DNA of 64,000 nucleotides from Virgibacillus_F necropolis_A (GCF_044793635.1 NZ_CP084992.1:3224001-3288000), one strand, 5' to 3'; shown: positions 52,405 through 62,227, counted from the first letter of the stretch. The notes: generated by a model from the sequence alone, not told the origin. Made by a program: numbers and translations.

Positions 52405-53859
52405 ATGCAAACTACTAAAACAGAAGTAATTGATTGTTCTCATTTCATTAATGGCAGCTATGTACAGTCAAACAATGGAAAAACGTTCGAAAATGTTAAC
52501 CCAGCAACGGAAGAGGTATTAGGAACAGTTGCAGAAGGTGGGAAAGAAGAAGTTGATGAAGCGGTAAGTGTTGCAAGACAGGCGCTTAATGGTGAATGGA
52601 AGAACATGCCTTTACGAAAACGATCCAACATCATTCGTAAAATTGGTGACTTGATTCTGGAGAGACATGATGAATTAGCAAAACTTGAATCCTATGATAC
52701 TGGTAAACCATTATGGTTGTCTAAAAATGTTGATATTGATCGAGCAGCGAATAATTTCTATTTCTTTGCCGACTATATGACGTCACTAGGAACTGAAGCT
52801 TACCAACAAGACGATAAAGCGATTCATTATGCTATTCGTCGTCCAGTTGGTGTTGTGGGGCTAATTAATCCATGGAATCTACCATTATTTCTCATGACTT
52901 GGAAACTGGCTCCAGCTCTTGCAGCGGGAAATACAGTTGTGATGAAACCATCTGAAGTGACACCGATGACAGCAACCGTACTGGCTCAAATTTGTAAAGA
53001 TGCAGGTGTGCCGGATGGAGTGGTGAATATGGTTCATGGTTTCGGTGAAACAGGAGCTGCTCTTTCTTCCCATGATGATGTGGATGCTATTGCTTTTACT
53101 GGTGAAACGATAACAGGAACAGCAATTATGAAGTCGGCAGCACCTACATTAAAGAAATTATCCTTTGAACTTGGTGGCAAAAATCCGAATGTTATTTTCG
53201 CAGATGCTGACATGGAAGATGTGATCGAAACGACCATTCGCTCTAGTTTCATTAATCAAGGTGAGGTTTGTCTATGTGGGTCAAGAATTTATGTGGAGCG
53301 TTCGGTTTATGATGAGTTTCTAGAGCGATTTGCAGAGAGAACAAAAGAACTTATCGTTGGTGATCCCTTCGATTCATTTACAAACGTTGGCGCATTGGTA
53401 AGTGAAGAACATTATAACAAAGTTCTCAGTTACCTGGATATTGCAAAAGAAGAAGGTGGAACATTCTTGACAGGTGGTAAGGCTGCTGAAGGATTTGACA
53501 AAGGATTCTTCGTGGAACCAACAATTATTACAGGTTTAGGGAACGATGCAAGATGTGTACGCGAAGAAATCTTTGGACCGGTTGTAACCGTTGTTCCTTT
53601 TGATACAGAAGAAGAGGTACTTGAACAAGTCAATGATACACACTACGGTTTAAGTGCAAGTTTATGGACCAGTGATATTAAACGTGCGACTCGCTTCAGT
53701 GCGCAAATCGAAACGGGTATGGTTTGGATTAACACATGGTTCTTACGTGACTTACGCACACCATTTGGAGGAATGAAACATAGTGGTCTTGGTCGCGAAG
53801 GTGGAGCACATAGTTTTGACTTTTACTCCGAATTAACGAATATTACGATCAAACTCTAG
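52405..53859 (+). CDS. 2-Hydroxymuconic semialdehyde dehydrogenase
   Basis: 484 residues of the aldehyde dehydrogenase fold: LINPWNLPLFLMTWKLAPALAAGNTVVMKPSE (NAD site), FELGGKNPNV (general base Glu, about 256) and NQGEVCLCGSRIYV (catalytic Cys, about 290). The IDRAANNFYFFADYMTSLGTEAYQ region and the pathway neighbours fit the XylG/DmpC group, which oxidises 2-hydroxymuconate semialdehyde to 4-oxalocrotonate with NAD. AAGGAGG precedes ATG 52405. It is first in a four-gene operon. Confidence 0.92.
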   Translation: MQTTKTEVIDCSHFINGSYVQSNNGKTFENVNPATEEVLGTVAEGGKEEVDEAVSVARQALNGEWKNMPLRKRSNIIRKIGDLILERHDELAKLESYDTGKPLWLSKNVDIDRAANNFYFFADYMTSLGTEAYQQDDKAIHYAIRRPVGVVGLINPWNLPLFLMTWKLAPALAAGNTVVMKPSEVTPMTATVLAQICKDAGVPDGVVNMVHGFGETGAALSSHDDVDAIAFTGETITGTAIMKSAAPTLKKLSFELGGKNPNVIFADADMEDVIETTIRSSFINQGEVCLCGSRIYVERSVYDEFLERFAERTKELIVGDPFDSFTNVGALVSEEHYNKVLSYLDIAKEEGGTFLTGGKAAEGFDKGFFVEPTIITGLGNDARCVREEIFGPVVTVVPFDTEEEVLEQVNDTHYGLSASLWTSDIKRATRFSAQIETGMVWINTWFLRDLRTPFGGMKHSGLGREGGAHSFDFYSELTNITIKL

Positions 53860-53869
53860 GAGGATCTTA

Positions 53870-54670
53870 ATGTCAATAAAAACGGAAAACACAACGAAAA
53901 CAGAAAGCCATGCTAAACACTTAGCCGAAGCTTGGAATAAAGGAGAAGGGGTTCAGGCAATTACAGAGCTTGACCCTGAGCTCTCCGTTGATGAAGCCTA
54001 TCAGGTACAGTTATATACGATAGAACAAAACGTGAAAAATGGGCAACGAATCGTAGGGAAAAAAATTGGCCTAACATCCAAAGCAATGCAAGAAGCGTTA
54101 GGTGTTGGCGAACCGGATTATGGACATTTATTAGATCAGATGAAATGTGAAAACGGTGGAACGATTTCATCCAAGCTTGTCCTGCAGCCAAAGGTAGAGG
54201 GAGAAATAGCCTTTATTTTAAAAGATGATTTAGTTGGACCAAATGTCACAACATTAGATGTATTAAAAGCGACTGATGCAGTTGTTCCTGCACTTGAAAT
54301 TGTAGACAGCCGTATTAAAGATTGGAAAATTACATTAGCTGATACCGTTGCAGATAATGCATCATCTGGCATGTATGTACTTGGTAATAATCCAAAGAAA
54401 TTAACAGACGTAGACCTCAAGCAAATGGGGATGGCGCTCTATAAAAATGATGTTTTACAAAATACAGGCGTTGGTGCAGCGGCTTTAGGAGACCCAGCAA
54501 AATGTGTTGCATGGCTTGCTAATAAACTAGCAACCTATGGAATTACGTTAAAAGCTGGTGAAGTCATTCTATCTGGAGCATTATCGGCTGCAATGGAAGC
54601 GGAACCTGGGGATCATTTTCATGCGAAATTTGCGGAACTAGGGGAAGTACACGTTTCATTCACGGATTAA
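53870..54670 (+). CDS. 2-Oxopent-4-enoate hydratase (MhpD/XylJ type)
   Basis: 266 residues. IVGKKIGLTSKAMQEALGVGEPDYGHLLDQM and LQPKVEGEIAFILKDDL carry the metal-binding Glu pattern of the hydratase/decarboxylase (FAH-like) fold. Based on GVGEPDYGHLLDQM it is more like MhpD/XylJ, which adds water to 2-hydroxypenta-2,4-dienoate to give 4-hydroxy-2-oxovalerate, the MhpE substrate. The paralogous gene that follows is closer to the decarboxylase. The start is 10 nt after the dehydrogenase stop. Confidence 0.87.
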   Translation: MSIKTENTTKTESHAKHLAEAWNKGEGVQAITELDPELSVDEAYQVQLYTIEQNVKNGQRIVGKKIGLTSKAMQEALGVGEPDYGHLLDQMKCENGGTISSKLVLQPKVEGEIAFILKDDLVGPNVTTLDVLKATDAVVPALEIVDSRIKDWKITLADTVADNASSGMYVLGNNPKKLTDVDLKQMGMALYKNDVLQNTGVGAAALGDPAKCVAWLANKLATYGITLKAGEVILSGALSAAMEAEPGDHFHAKFAELGEVHVSFTD

Positions 54671-54691
54671 GTAGAGAACTGGAGGAAGATC

Positions 54692-55480
54692 ATGGATAAA
54701 AATAAAATTAATGAACTTGCCAATTATGTACACAATGCACAAAAAGAGAAACAGGAAATAACAAAAATTACTGCGGATTTATACCCGGAACTTTCTATTG
54801 ATGAGGCGTATCTCATACAAGAAGAATTGATCCGTCAAAAACTAGAAGAAGGTCATACAATTTCGGGTCCGAAAATGGGCATTACCAGTGAGGCCAAAAT
54901 GAAACAAATGGATGTCGATGATCCGATATATGGCTATGTATTCGACAATATGGTTGTCGAAGAAGGGGAATCTATTTCAATCTCTGATTACATTCATCCA
55001 AAAGTAGAACCTGAAATTGGATTTATTTTGGGAAGGGATTTGGAAGGTCCAGGTATTACCACGCTTGATGTATTACGAGCTACAGAATATGTTTTTCCAG
55101 CTCTTGAGATTATTGATAGCCGATATGAAAATTTCAATTTTACGTTGCCAGATGTTATTGCGGATAATACTTCTGCAGCAGGGGCTGTGTTTGGAACCTA
55201 TTTGAGAAAGCCTGAAGAATTGGAACTGGATGTCGTAGGCGTAACATTATCCGTCAACGGTGAAATTAAATCATTGGGAGCTGGAGCTTCTGTACTCGGA
55301 CATCCAGCCAAGTCGGTTGCAAGACTGGCTAACATGATAAGTAAAAAGGGAGAAAAAGTAAAAGCAGGACAGCCGATTTTAACAGGTGGCATCACTGCGG
55401 CTGTTCGACTATCTCCTGGTGATTTTGTCAATGTAAAGTACGGCGGTTTAGGTGATGTATCATTTTTTGTAAAAGAGTAA
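54692..55480 (+). CDS. 4-Oxalocrotonate decarboxylase (XylI/DmpH type)
   Basis: 262 residues of the same fold as its upstream neighbour, with ISGPKMGITSEAKMKQMDVDDPIYGYVFDNM and HPKVEPEIGFILGRDL. The KMxQMxVDxPIYGY pattern favours 4-oxalocrotonate decarboxylase, which forms a channelling complex with the hydratase in Pseudomonas. GGAGG precedes the ATG. The assignment of hydratase versus decarboxylase rests on motif resemblance. Confidence 0.87.
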   Translation: MDKNKINELANYVHNAQKEKQEITKITADLYPELSIDEAYLIQEELIRQKLEEGHTISGPKMGITSEAKMKQMDVDDPIYGYVFDNMVVEEGESISISDYIHPKVEPEIGFILGRDLEGPGITTLDVLRATEYVFPALEIIDSRYENFNFTLPDVIADNTSAAGAVFGTYLRKPEELELDVVGVTLSVNGEIKSLGAGASVLGHPAKSVARLANMISKKGEKVKAGQPILTGGITAAVRLSPGDFVNVKYGGLGDVSFFVKE

Positions 55481-55523
55481 TAGAAATTTCTGCTATAACC
55501 AGTTTATAGAGGAGGTGAAGGAC

Positions 55524-55715
55524 TTGCCACTTATAAATATACAAATTATGGAGGGCAGATCTCCTGATAAAATTGAAGCGGTGATGAAAAATGTCACCGA
55601 TACCGTTAGTGAATCACTCGATGCACCAAAAGAAAATGTGCGTGTTATTGTTACTGAAGTACCAAAAACGCATTGGTCAATTGGTGGTACATCAGCAAAT
55701 AAGTTAGGGAAATAG
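55524..55715 (+). CDS. 4-Oxalocrotonate tautomerase
   Basis: TTG 55524 after GGAGGTG gives a protein of 63 residues: MPLINIQIMEGRSPDKIEAVMKNVTDTVSE. The catalytic Pro follows the initiator Met, and the Arg of EGRSPDK and the APKENVRVIVTEV segment are in place. The enzyme isomerises 2-hydroxymuconate to 2-oxo-3-hexenedioate in the dehydrogenase branch of the meta pathway. A longer ORF start at 55515 would hide the catalytic Pro and is rejected. Confidence 0.93.
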   Translation: MPLINIQIMEGRSPDKIEAVMKNVTDTVSESLDAPKENVRVIVTEVPKTHWSIGGTSANKLGK

Positions 55716-55771
55716 GGAAGCGTGGAACTTTCGGTTTCCGTTACTTTCAAAAACGTTAAAAAATCTAATAT

Positions 55772-55816
55772 AAGACGACCATCAATTTTGGATGCTAAAT
55801 TTGGTGGTCGTTTTTT
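55772..55816 (+). terminator. Terminator of the meta-cleavage operon
   Basis: ACGACCATCAA and TTGGTGGTCGT arms form a long hairpin followed by TTTTTTG. Confidence 0.85.
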
Positions 55817-56175
55817 GTTTGTTATAATAGTATCTTCGGTTTAATATCTATTAAAATTGTTGTAATTTGTAATCCGATTTGATAGGTTGTTTAGTAATTT
55901 ATTTTTATGGGTGGCAAAAGTGCAATTTGCTGAAATAGGGCTCTGGGCTTAGCTATTAATAGGGCTCTAGGAGGTTAAACTAATACAAATAATTTTGTAT
56001 GATTACTTTTGTACTTTCATTAATTTAATACGAATCATTCAGGATAAGTCACCTAGTAACCAGTGTGTATAAGGTATGTATTTTTAAAATGCTAGATAAT
56101 ACTATTCTCTTAAAAAGCAACAATCTTTGGGAATACAGCCTAAAAATAAATAAAGTTTAAACGGAGGAAAAATGA
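55817..56175. other. Intergenic region with a solo MITE end
   Basis: No gene is seen. AGGGCTCT occurs twice near 55938 and 55964. A single MITE terminal repeat is present at about 56103-56143 (listed separately). Confidence 0.5.
56103..56143 (+). repeat. Solo terminal repeat of the MITE family
   Basis: Bases ATTCTCTTAAAAAGCAACAA and the following ATACAGCC match the right end of MITE copy 1 (about 5672-5711). No internal modules or second end are present. It is a relic of a deleted copy. Confidence 0.7.
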
Positions 56176-57618
56176 TTGAAAACAGTAAAAAGTAAGAAGA
56201 AAATATGTGTCATTCTATTATTCATAGCTATTTTAATGCCCGTATTTAACTTTCCTTTATCAGCTCAAGCTGCTGAACCGCTTAAAACGGAAGATGTTGA
56301 TGAATTTGTTACAAAGTATCTCGAACGAAACGGACTGCCTGGCGCTTCGATTGTAATCGTAAAGGACGGGGAGGTAGTATATGAAAATGGTTATGGACAT
56401 GATTCTGAAGGGAAACCGATAACAGAAGACTCACTCATGAGAATCGCCTCTGTATCCAAATCATTTACGGCATTTGCCGTTTTGCAATTAGTTAATGAAG
56501 AAAAAATCCAATTGGATGACCCAGTAGTTAAACATCTATCAGAAGTTAAACTTGATGATTCTAGATGGAAAGAGGTTACAATACGTCAACTATTGAGTCA
56601 CACATCCGGAATTCCGAATCCAATTATTGTGTCTCCTTCAAACACCTTAAAAGAAGGTGTGGACCGCTTACATGACTGGAAACTTCAGTCGAATCCGGGG
56701 GAGAAATACTACTATAGCAATCCGAATTACTGGATCTTAGCTTTTTTAGTAGAAAAAGTGAGTGGTATCGAGTTTCCTGAGTATCTTAAGCAAAAGGTAT
56801 TCTCTCCACTGGGAATGAATGACTCGCTAACCGCTGTGAACTCTGGAGATCCTGTACAAGGGCTATCAAAAGGATATGTAACAGCTTATGGAACTGCAAT
56901 TCCATGGACAGAGCTTGAGCAAATGTGAGGAGTGGTCACAACAGCATCTGATATGGGAAAATGGCTCTCTATGTACACGAACGAAGGGAAAAGTGAATCA
57001 GGCAAACAATTATTATCAGAAGAATTGTTAAAAGAATCCTACTCTCCTCAACCTGGTAGTGAAAAAAACGGACTTGGCTGGTCGTTAAGCTCTCCAAACG
57101 TCAAACCCGCTCGCATTTCACATAGTGGTGTGTCATCTACTTATCAAGCCCAACAAGACATCGTCCCAAGTAGTGGATACGCAGTAGCTGTATTACTCAA
57201 TAGCTTTACCCCTACTTTCGAACATGCTTATGAGATCAGTTCAGGGATCATTCAATTGACTGAGGGACATGAACCCGAAATGAAAGCTCCTGTACCTACA
57301 ATAATCGATTTATCACTTGGTCTCATTACATTGATATACCTGGTTTTAGGGATCAGAGGAATGATCCGAAGTGAAAAATGGTCGAATAAACGTAAACAAC
57401 ATCCTGCTTGGAGATTTTATCTGCGGTTAATCCCGCAATTGGTGCCAGTCGTGGGTATTGGATGGTTATTCTTTGTTGTCCCTACCCTACAAAATAACAG
57501 CTCTACAATTAAAGACGCATTTGGTCTTTTTCCAGCTGCGATGGTTTTATTAGCTATTATTTTCATTGTTGGATTTGTTGTTACAATTAGGAGAGTCTAT
57601 TATCGAATAGTACGATAG
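56176..57618 (+). pseudogene. Serine hydrolase (class C beta-lactamase-like) with in-frame stop
   Basis: The first part (56176-56928) has a signal peptide ending SAQAAE, the SVSK catalytic tetrad (SxxK) and YSNPNY (YxN). A TGA at 56926-56928 then interrupts the frame. The same frame continues GVVTTASDMGKWLSMYTNEG to 57618 with an HSG motif and three C-terminal membrane helices. The two parts are one gene of about 480 codons, broken by a single nonsense codon or a small deletion near it. Intact relatives are surface peptidases or esterases. Confidence 0.82.
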
Positions 57619-57834
57619 TTATTGAACAGAGCTGTCCTTTAGACAGCTTTTTCTTTTATAAACGTTTGTCTATTTTGTTTACCTTTACAAACATAAGTTT
57701 TATAATTTAGTTGTAAACAAAGCAATAGGAGGTGTTCACCCAAGAAGGATTCGCTCTTATGCTTTAGGGGCTTAAACAGTTAGTTGGAACAGGGAAAAAA
57801 CAATAAAATTTATGTAAAGAAAGGGAAGTTAAAT

Positions 57835-58233
57835 ATGAAGAACGTAACACCATTTTTAATGTTTCAAGGCGGTATTGCAGAAGAAGCTATGAAATATTAC
57901 ACATCACTCATCGAGGATTCAGAAATTAAAAGCATTACTCGATATGGGGCTGAAGGACCTGGTGAAGAAGGTACAGTTATGCAAGCTGTATTCTCGTTAA
58001 AGGGGCAGGAGTTCATGTGTATCGACAGCCATGTTGATCATGAGTTTACGTTTACCCCGTCTTTTTCTATCTTTCTTACGTGTGATACCGAAGAGGAAAT
58101 CGATAGCCTTTATAATAAAATGATGCAAAATAGCACAGCACTCATGCCTATAGATAACTATGGGTTCAGCAAAAAATTCGGATGGCTGAATGATCAGTTT
58201 GGCATATCCTGGCAGTTGAACTTACCAGAGTAA
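57835..58233 (+). CDS. VOC-superfamily (PhnB/YjdN-like) protein
   Basis: 132 residues starting MKNVTPFLMFQGGIAEEAMKYYTSLIEDSEI, and ending KKFGWLNDQFGISWQLNLPE. This is the PhnB-like, 3-demethylubiquinone methyltransferase-like VOC subgroup. ATG 57835 follows AAAGGGAAG and the extension to 57784 has no signals. Metal residues are not obvious. Function unknown. A terminator follows. Confidence 0.87.
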   Translation: MKNVTPFLMFQGGIAEEAMKYYTSLIEDSEIKSITRYGAEGPGEEGTVMQAVFSLKGQEFMCIDSHVDHEFTFTPSFSIFLTCDTEEEIDSLYNKMMQNSTALMPIDNYGFSKKFGWLNDQFGISWQLNLPE

Positions 58234-58269
58234 TCTGGTTGCAAATGGAGTGTGAAGTATTTCACCATC

Positions 58270-58325
58270 GGGCGCTAATCTGGAATAAAGATCAGCGCTC
58301 TTTTTTCATTTAGAGGCCCATTTTG
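58270..58325 (+). terminator. Terminator copy A (duplicated at 59172-59227)
   Basis: GGGCGCT and AGCGCTC arms with an inner GATC stem, followed by TTTTTT. The 56-bp sequence is repeated with 5 mismatches after the next gene. Confidence 0.75.
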
Positions 58326-58406
58326 TTGAAGAAAAAGCCGTTCCGTTTATGCTAGAATCTAAATGGAATACTAATCATAAAATACTTTAAAAAGTGAGGA
58401 TATACG

Positions 58407-59147
58407 ATGATTGCAAAGACCGAAGAGGATTTTAATGGATTAAAAGAAATTGGTGAAATTTGTGGAGCGATTCGAGATGAATTAGTCCGTTGTACCAAAC
58501 CTGGAATTACTACAAAAAAACTCGATAAAATTGCGGGAGAACTTTTTGAAAAAGCAGGAGCTCAATCTGCACCAAAAGGAGAATACGATTTTCCTGGATA
58601 TACGTGCATTAGCATAAATGAAGAAGTAGCGCACGGGATACCGGGGGAGCGGACCATTCAAGAAGGGGACCTTGTAAATATTGATGTTTCCGGTTCGAAA
58701 AACGGGTATTTCGCAGATACCGGAATTTCCTTTGTAGTTGGGAAGGGAGAGATAATTTTACAAAAAATATGTGACGTTGCTAAAGAAGCATTCGACGCTG
58801 GACTTGAGAAGGCAAAACCAGGTTCAAAAAAAAGCGCGCTCGGAAAATCTGTACACAATGTAGCGAAACAGCATGGCTTAACAGTCATAAGAAATCTTAC
58901 TGGACACGGTGTTGGGCGCTCGATTCATGAAGCACCAGAACATATTTTCAATTACTTCTCTCGCTGGGATGACGAAATTTTAAAAGAAGGTATGGTAATT
59001 GCCTTTGAGCCTTTTATCTCAACATTTGAAGAGGAAGTTTTCCAATCCGAAGATGGATGGACATTCCTTACCGATGAAAGCTTTGTGGCTCAATACGAAC
59101 ATACGATTATTCTTACGAAAGAAGGACCGATTATTACCACATTGTAA
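58407..59147 (+). CDS. map: Methionine aminopeptidase, type I
   Basis: 246 residues with the five metal ligands: Asp in VNIDVSG, Asp in GYFADTG, His in TGHGVGRSIHE, Glu in IAFEPF and Glu in QYEHT. It removes the initiator Met from nascent proteins. It lies alone between duplicated terminators, not in the ribosomal operon, so it is probably a second, MapB-like (YflG) copy. GTGAGGAT precedes the ATG. Confidence 0.92.
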   Translation: MIAKTEEDFNGLKEIGEICGAIRDELVRCTKPGITTKKLDKIAGELFEKAGAQSAPKGEYDFPGYTCISINEEVAHGIPGERTIQEGDLVNIDVSGSKNGYFADTGISFVVGKGEIILQKICDVAKEAFDAGLEKAKPGSKKSALGKSVHNVAKQHGLTVIRNLTGHGVGRSIHEAPEHIFNYFSRWDDEILKEGMVIAFEPFISTFEEEVFQSEDGWTFLTDESFVAQYEHTIILTKEGPIITTL

Positions 59148-59171
59148 GAGCACTAATATCACAATGCAATT

Positions 59172-59227
59172 GGGCGCTTCCCTGGAATAAAGATCAGCGC
59201 TCTTTTTTCATTTAATGGCCCATTTTG
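59172..59227 (+). terminator. Terminator copy B
   Basis: It shares 51 of 56 bases with 58270-58325, including the GGGCGCT/AGCGCTC stem and T-run. Confidence 0.75.
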
Positions 59228-59447
59228 CGGAATAAACTTCATAGTCACTAATAAGTGATATCTTCTTATAAAGCATTTACTCCTAGAGGTAATTCCCTAA
59301 GCACTGATCATTCAAATCGAAACTTTGCACGGGAAAAGGATTACAGCTATGTTTGACAAGTTAACCCCGCCTATTTAATGGATTGAGTATAGTCCACTGG
59401 TATATGGCAATCCTAATGTTACCAAAGTACCGAATGGAGGATTTATT

Positions 59448-61025
59448 ATGACCGATAAAGATGATATTGCGGGGAAGTTGTCAGAGTTTCCTGCATCGTA
59501 TTGGAGAGATTCTACCGTTTTGCCGGAGTTCCCTCAATTGGATAAAGACATTCAAGTTGATGTTGTTATTGTGGGAGGCGGGATTACCGGAATAACATCC
59601 GCCTACCTGTTAGCAAATGAAGGATTGAAAGTTGCCGTTCTGGAAGCTGATAGATTACTGAACGGAACGACAGGACATACCACCGCAAAAATTACAGCCC
59701 AGCATGATTTAATATACGACGAGCTTATTACTAATATGGGGAAAAGTAAGGCAAAATTATATTATGAAGCCAATACAGAAGCAATAAACTTTATTAAAAA
59801 AACAGTCGAACAGCAACAGATTGATTGTGATCTTAGTACACAAGACGCATACATGTACGCAACCACGGAAGAATATGAAGGAAAAATTCAAAAAGAAGCA
59901 AAGGCCTACGAGAAACTTGGCATTGATGGCGGATTAGTTGATAAAATCCCCTTGGATATAACGATAAAAAACGCACTTATAATGAGAAATCAAGCACAGT
60001 TTCATCCACTTAAATACTTAAGCCATCTTGTTCAAAACATTTCGGAAAAAGACGGACTGATTTTTGAGAATACAACAGCGGTAAATGTTGAAGCTAAAAA
60101 GCAGCCAGTAGTTCTTACCCGTGATGGAAATCGCGTTACAGCCGACCATGTACTGGCATGTTCACATTTTCCTTTTTATGAGGGATTAGGACTTTATTCC
60201 ACAAGAATGTATGCTGATCGTTCGTATGTCCTTGCAGCCAAAACCAAAAAAAGCTTCCCGGGTGGAATTTTCATTAGTGCTGATAAGCCAACGCGTTCCC
60301 TTCGATCCGTAACTATTAACGGGGAGGAAATGGTGCTTATTGTTGGTGAAAGTCATAAAACCGGCCAAGGAATAGACACAATGAAACACTACAAAGCTTT
60401 AGAATCATTTGGCGAACAGGTTTTAGGACTAGAAACCATTCCCTACCACTGGTCTGCACAGGATTTGACTACACTAGATAAGGTCCCTTATATCGGGGAA
60501 ATATCAGCTGGTCAACCAAATGTATTAATTGCTACTGGGTATAGAAAATGGGGGATGTCCAATGGGACTGTTGCTGCACTTTTATTTCGTGACATGGTCC
60601 TAGGCAAAAAGAATGCATATCAAAGTTTGTTTACACCATCAAGGTTTTACGCAAATCCCAGTTTAAAAAACTTCTTGGTTCAGAATGCAGATGTTGCTTC
60701 CCATTTAATTCAGGGAAAACTGGAAATGTCCAATATTGACCCTGATACATTAGCCAACGATGAAGGTGCTATCATTAGCGTCAAAGGGGAAAGAAAGGGT
60801 GCCTATAAGGATACAGAAGGAAAGCTACACATTGTAGATACAACTTGTACCCACATAGGATGTGAAGTCGAATGGAACGATGGTGAAAGGACCTGGGATT
60901 GCCCATGCCATGGTTCTAGGTTTTCATATACCGGAGAAGTAATGGAGGGTCCAGCAGAAAAGCCTTTACAGCAATATGATTATAAGATGATTGAAAACCT
61001 TACATCAGAGGACTCAGGTTATTAG
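59448..61025 (+). CDS. FAD-dependent oxidoreductase with C-terminal Rieske domain (YhfW-like)
   Basis: 525 residues. A DAO-type FAD domain opens with VDVVIVGGGITGITSAYLLANEGLKVAVLEAD (about 38-70). The last 90 residues are a Rieske [2Fe-2S] domain with CTHIGCEVEWNDG and CPCHGSRFSYTG, giving both Cys-His pairs. The architecture matches B. subtilis YhfW. It likely moves electrons from an amine or similar substrate. GGAGG precedes ATG 59448. The substrate is unknown. Confidence 0.92.
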   Translation: MTDKDDIAGKLSEFPASYWRDSTVLPEFPQLDKDIQVDVVIVGGGITGITSAYLLANEGLKVAVLEADRLLNGTTGHTTAKITAQHDLIYDELITNMGKSKAKLYYEANTEAINFIKKTVEQQQIDCDLSTQDAYMYATTEEYEGKIQKEAKAYEKLGIDGGLVDKIPLDITIKNALIMRNQAQFHPLKYLSHLVQNISEKDGLIFENTTAVNVEAKKQPVVLTRDGNRVTADHVLACSHFPFYEGLGLYSTRMYADRSYVLAAKTKKSFPGGIFISADKPTRSLRSVTINGEEMVLIVGESHKTGQGIDTMKHYKALESFGEQVLGLETIPYHWSAQDLTTLDKVPYIGEISAGQPNVLIATGYRKWGMSNGTVAALLFRDMVLGKKNAYQSLFTPSRFYANPSLKNFLVQNADVASHLIQGKLEMSNIDPDTLANDEGAIISVKGERKGAYKDTEGKLHIVDTTCTHIGCEVEWNDGERTWDCPCHGSRFSYTGEVMEGPAEKPLQQYDYKMIENLTSEDSGY

Positions 61026-61105
61026 AGCTGCAGTAGAATTACTGCAGCTTTTTGCTATTTATCTTGAGATAGCTGGGGGAGTAATGGGTTTGCTATATTC
61101 ACTTC

Positions 61106-61879
61106 CTATCTTACAACTCCTTCCTCCAGGTTTCTCCATAAGTGGTGGGCTTCCCTAGCAATATGTTCTAACAAATCCGGCGGGGAGGTTGTAACAGCTG
61201 CGCATTTTTTGATTAAATCATCTAATTCTAATTTAAATGCTTCTAGGCTCTTGGCTTCTTTAATAATCATTTCCTTGAATTGTGTTAAAACTGGTAACGT
61301 TTCATTCCGTGGGGTGCGTACCATTGTACTGAGTGCTGTTGCCTGCATAAGCAGCCGCTCAAACTTTTGCATCATACCTGTTATCGTAAAGTTCAAGTCA
61401 TAATTAGATACATCCAAATAATGGCGTATGTAGCCTAGATGATCGGCCATTTGCCTTAACCAAAAGACGCTTTCGTGAATGATTGCATCTGCCGGTGAAA
61501 CTTGGACACCGTCTTCAATTAACTGAAATACCCTCTGTGATTCCTCCGCCTCTCGTATCATGTGGTCAAGAAGTGATGCTGGTGTTGAGATGATGACTTC
61601 ACAGTGCATCGATTTATCCAACGTATAGGCAAGTAAACTGTGAAACTCATGTGTTACATGTTTAGCCTCCTGAATCAGTGTTCCGATATCCCCCTTCTTT
61701 GACTCTGCCTTTTGCCACACCCCACCTAAAATCTGAATCATATTCTGGTTTGCGCGTGCCAGTTCCATTTCATAGTGACTTATTTCCCTGTCAAAAAATC
61801 GACCATGTTCATAATCGTTCCGTAACCAAAAAGCAATTGTCCCATAGACGTCTCTTTCATAGTTATCCGTATACGGCAT
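61106..61879 (-). CDS. DUF2935 protein
   Basis: About 257 residues from ATG 61879 (MPYTDNYERDVYGTIAFWLRNDYEHGRFF). The start at 61945 is also possible but adds residues not seen in the family. Two DUF2935 helical-bundle domains are present, each with a metal-like His/Glu pattern (HVTHEFHSLLAYTLDKSMHCEV; HIAREAHHLWRNLEE). The family is common in spore formers. Function not known. Confidence 0.85.
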   Translation of the reverse strand: MPYTDNYERDVYGTIAFWLRNDYEHGRFFDREISHYEMELARANQNMIQILGGVWQKAESKKGDIGTLIQEAKHVTHEFHSLLAYTLDKSMHCEVIISTPASLLDHMIREAEESQRVFQLIEDGVQVSPADAIIHESVFWLRQMADHLGYIRHYLDVSNYDLNFTITGMMQKFERLLMQATALSTMVRTPRNETLPVLTQFKEMIIKEAKSLEAFKLELDDLIKKCAAVTTSPPDLLEHIAREAHHLWRNLEEGVVR

Positions 61880-62108
61880 AAAATCCAACCCTCTCTTGTT
61901 TGTAATTACCCCATCCGTATAATCGCCCTTAATAAATTGCCACATCTAACCTTTTCCTTTTGTTATTAAGGCCTATTCAAGAGCTTCATCTAGCAAACAA
62001 AGTCCAACCGAATATAGTATATTCGTCCTTATATTTGTCCTATGCATCATCTACATGATAATTATATATTTTAAAGATAAGAAAAGAGGAGTTAAGTCTA
62101 TTGATACT

Positions 62109-62135
62109 AGTGATTTTATAATTAATAAAATCACT
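62109..62135. promoter_or_regulatory. Perfect palindrome before the catalase gene, PerR-box-like
   Basis: AGTGATTTTAT (62109-62119) and its exact inverse (62125-62135) flank AATTA. Within it, TTATAATTAATAAAA (62116-62130) differs from the PerR box TTATAATNATTATAA at two positions. It lies about 95 bp before the catalase start. Confidence 0.6.
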
Positions 62136-62227
62136 CTAAACAGCATGAACTCTTGAACTCTTATTATTGTATAACTTTTCTAATATGAGGAAATATAGAA
62201 GGAGCTAATTTTGAGGAGGTTTTCATT

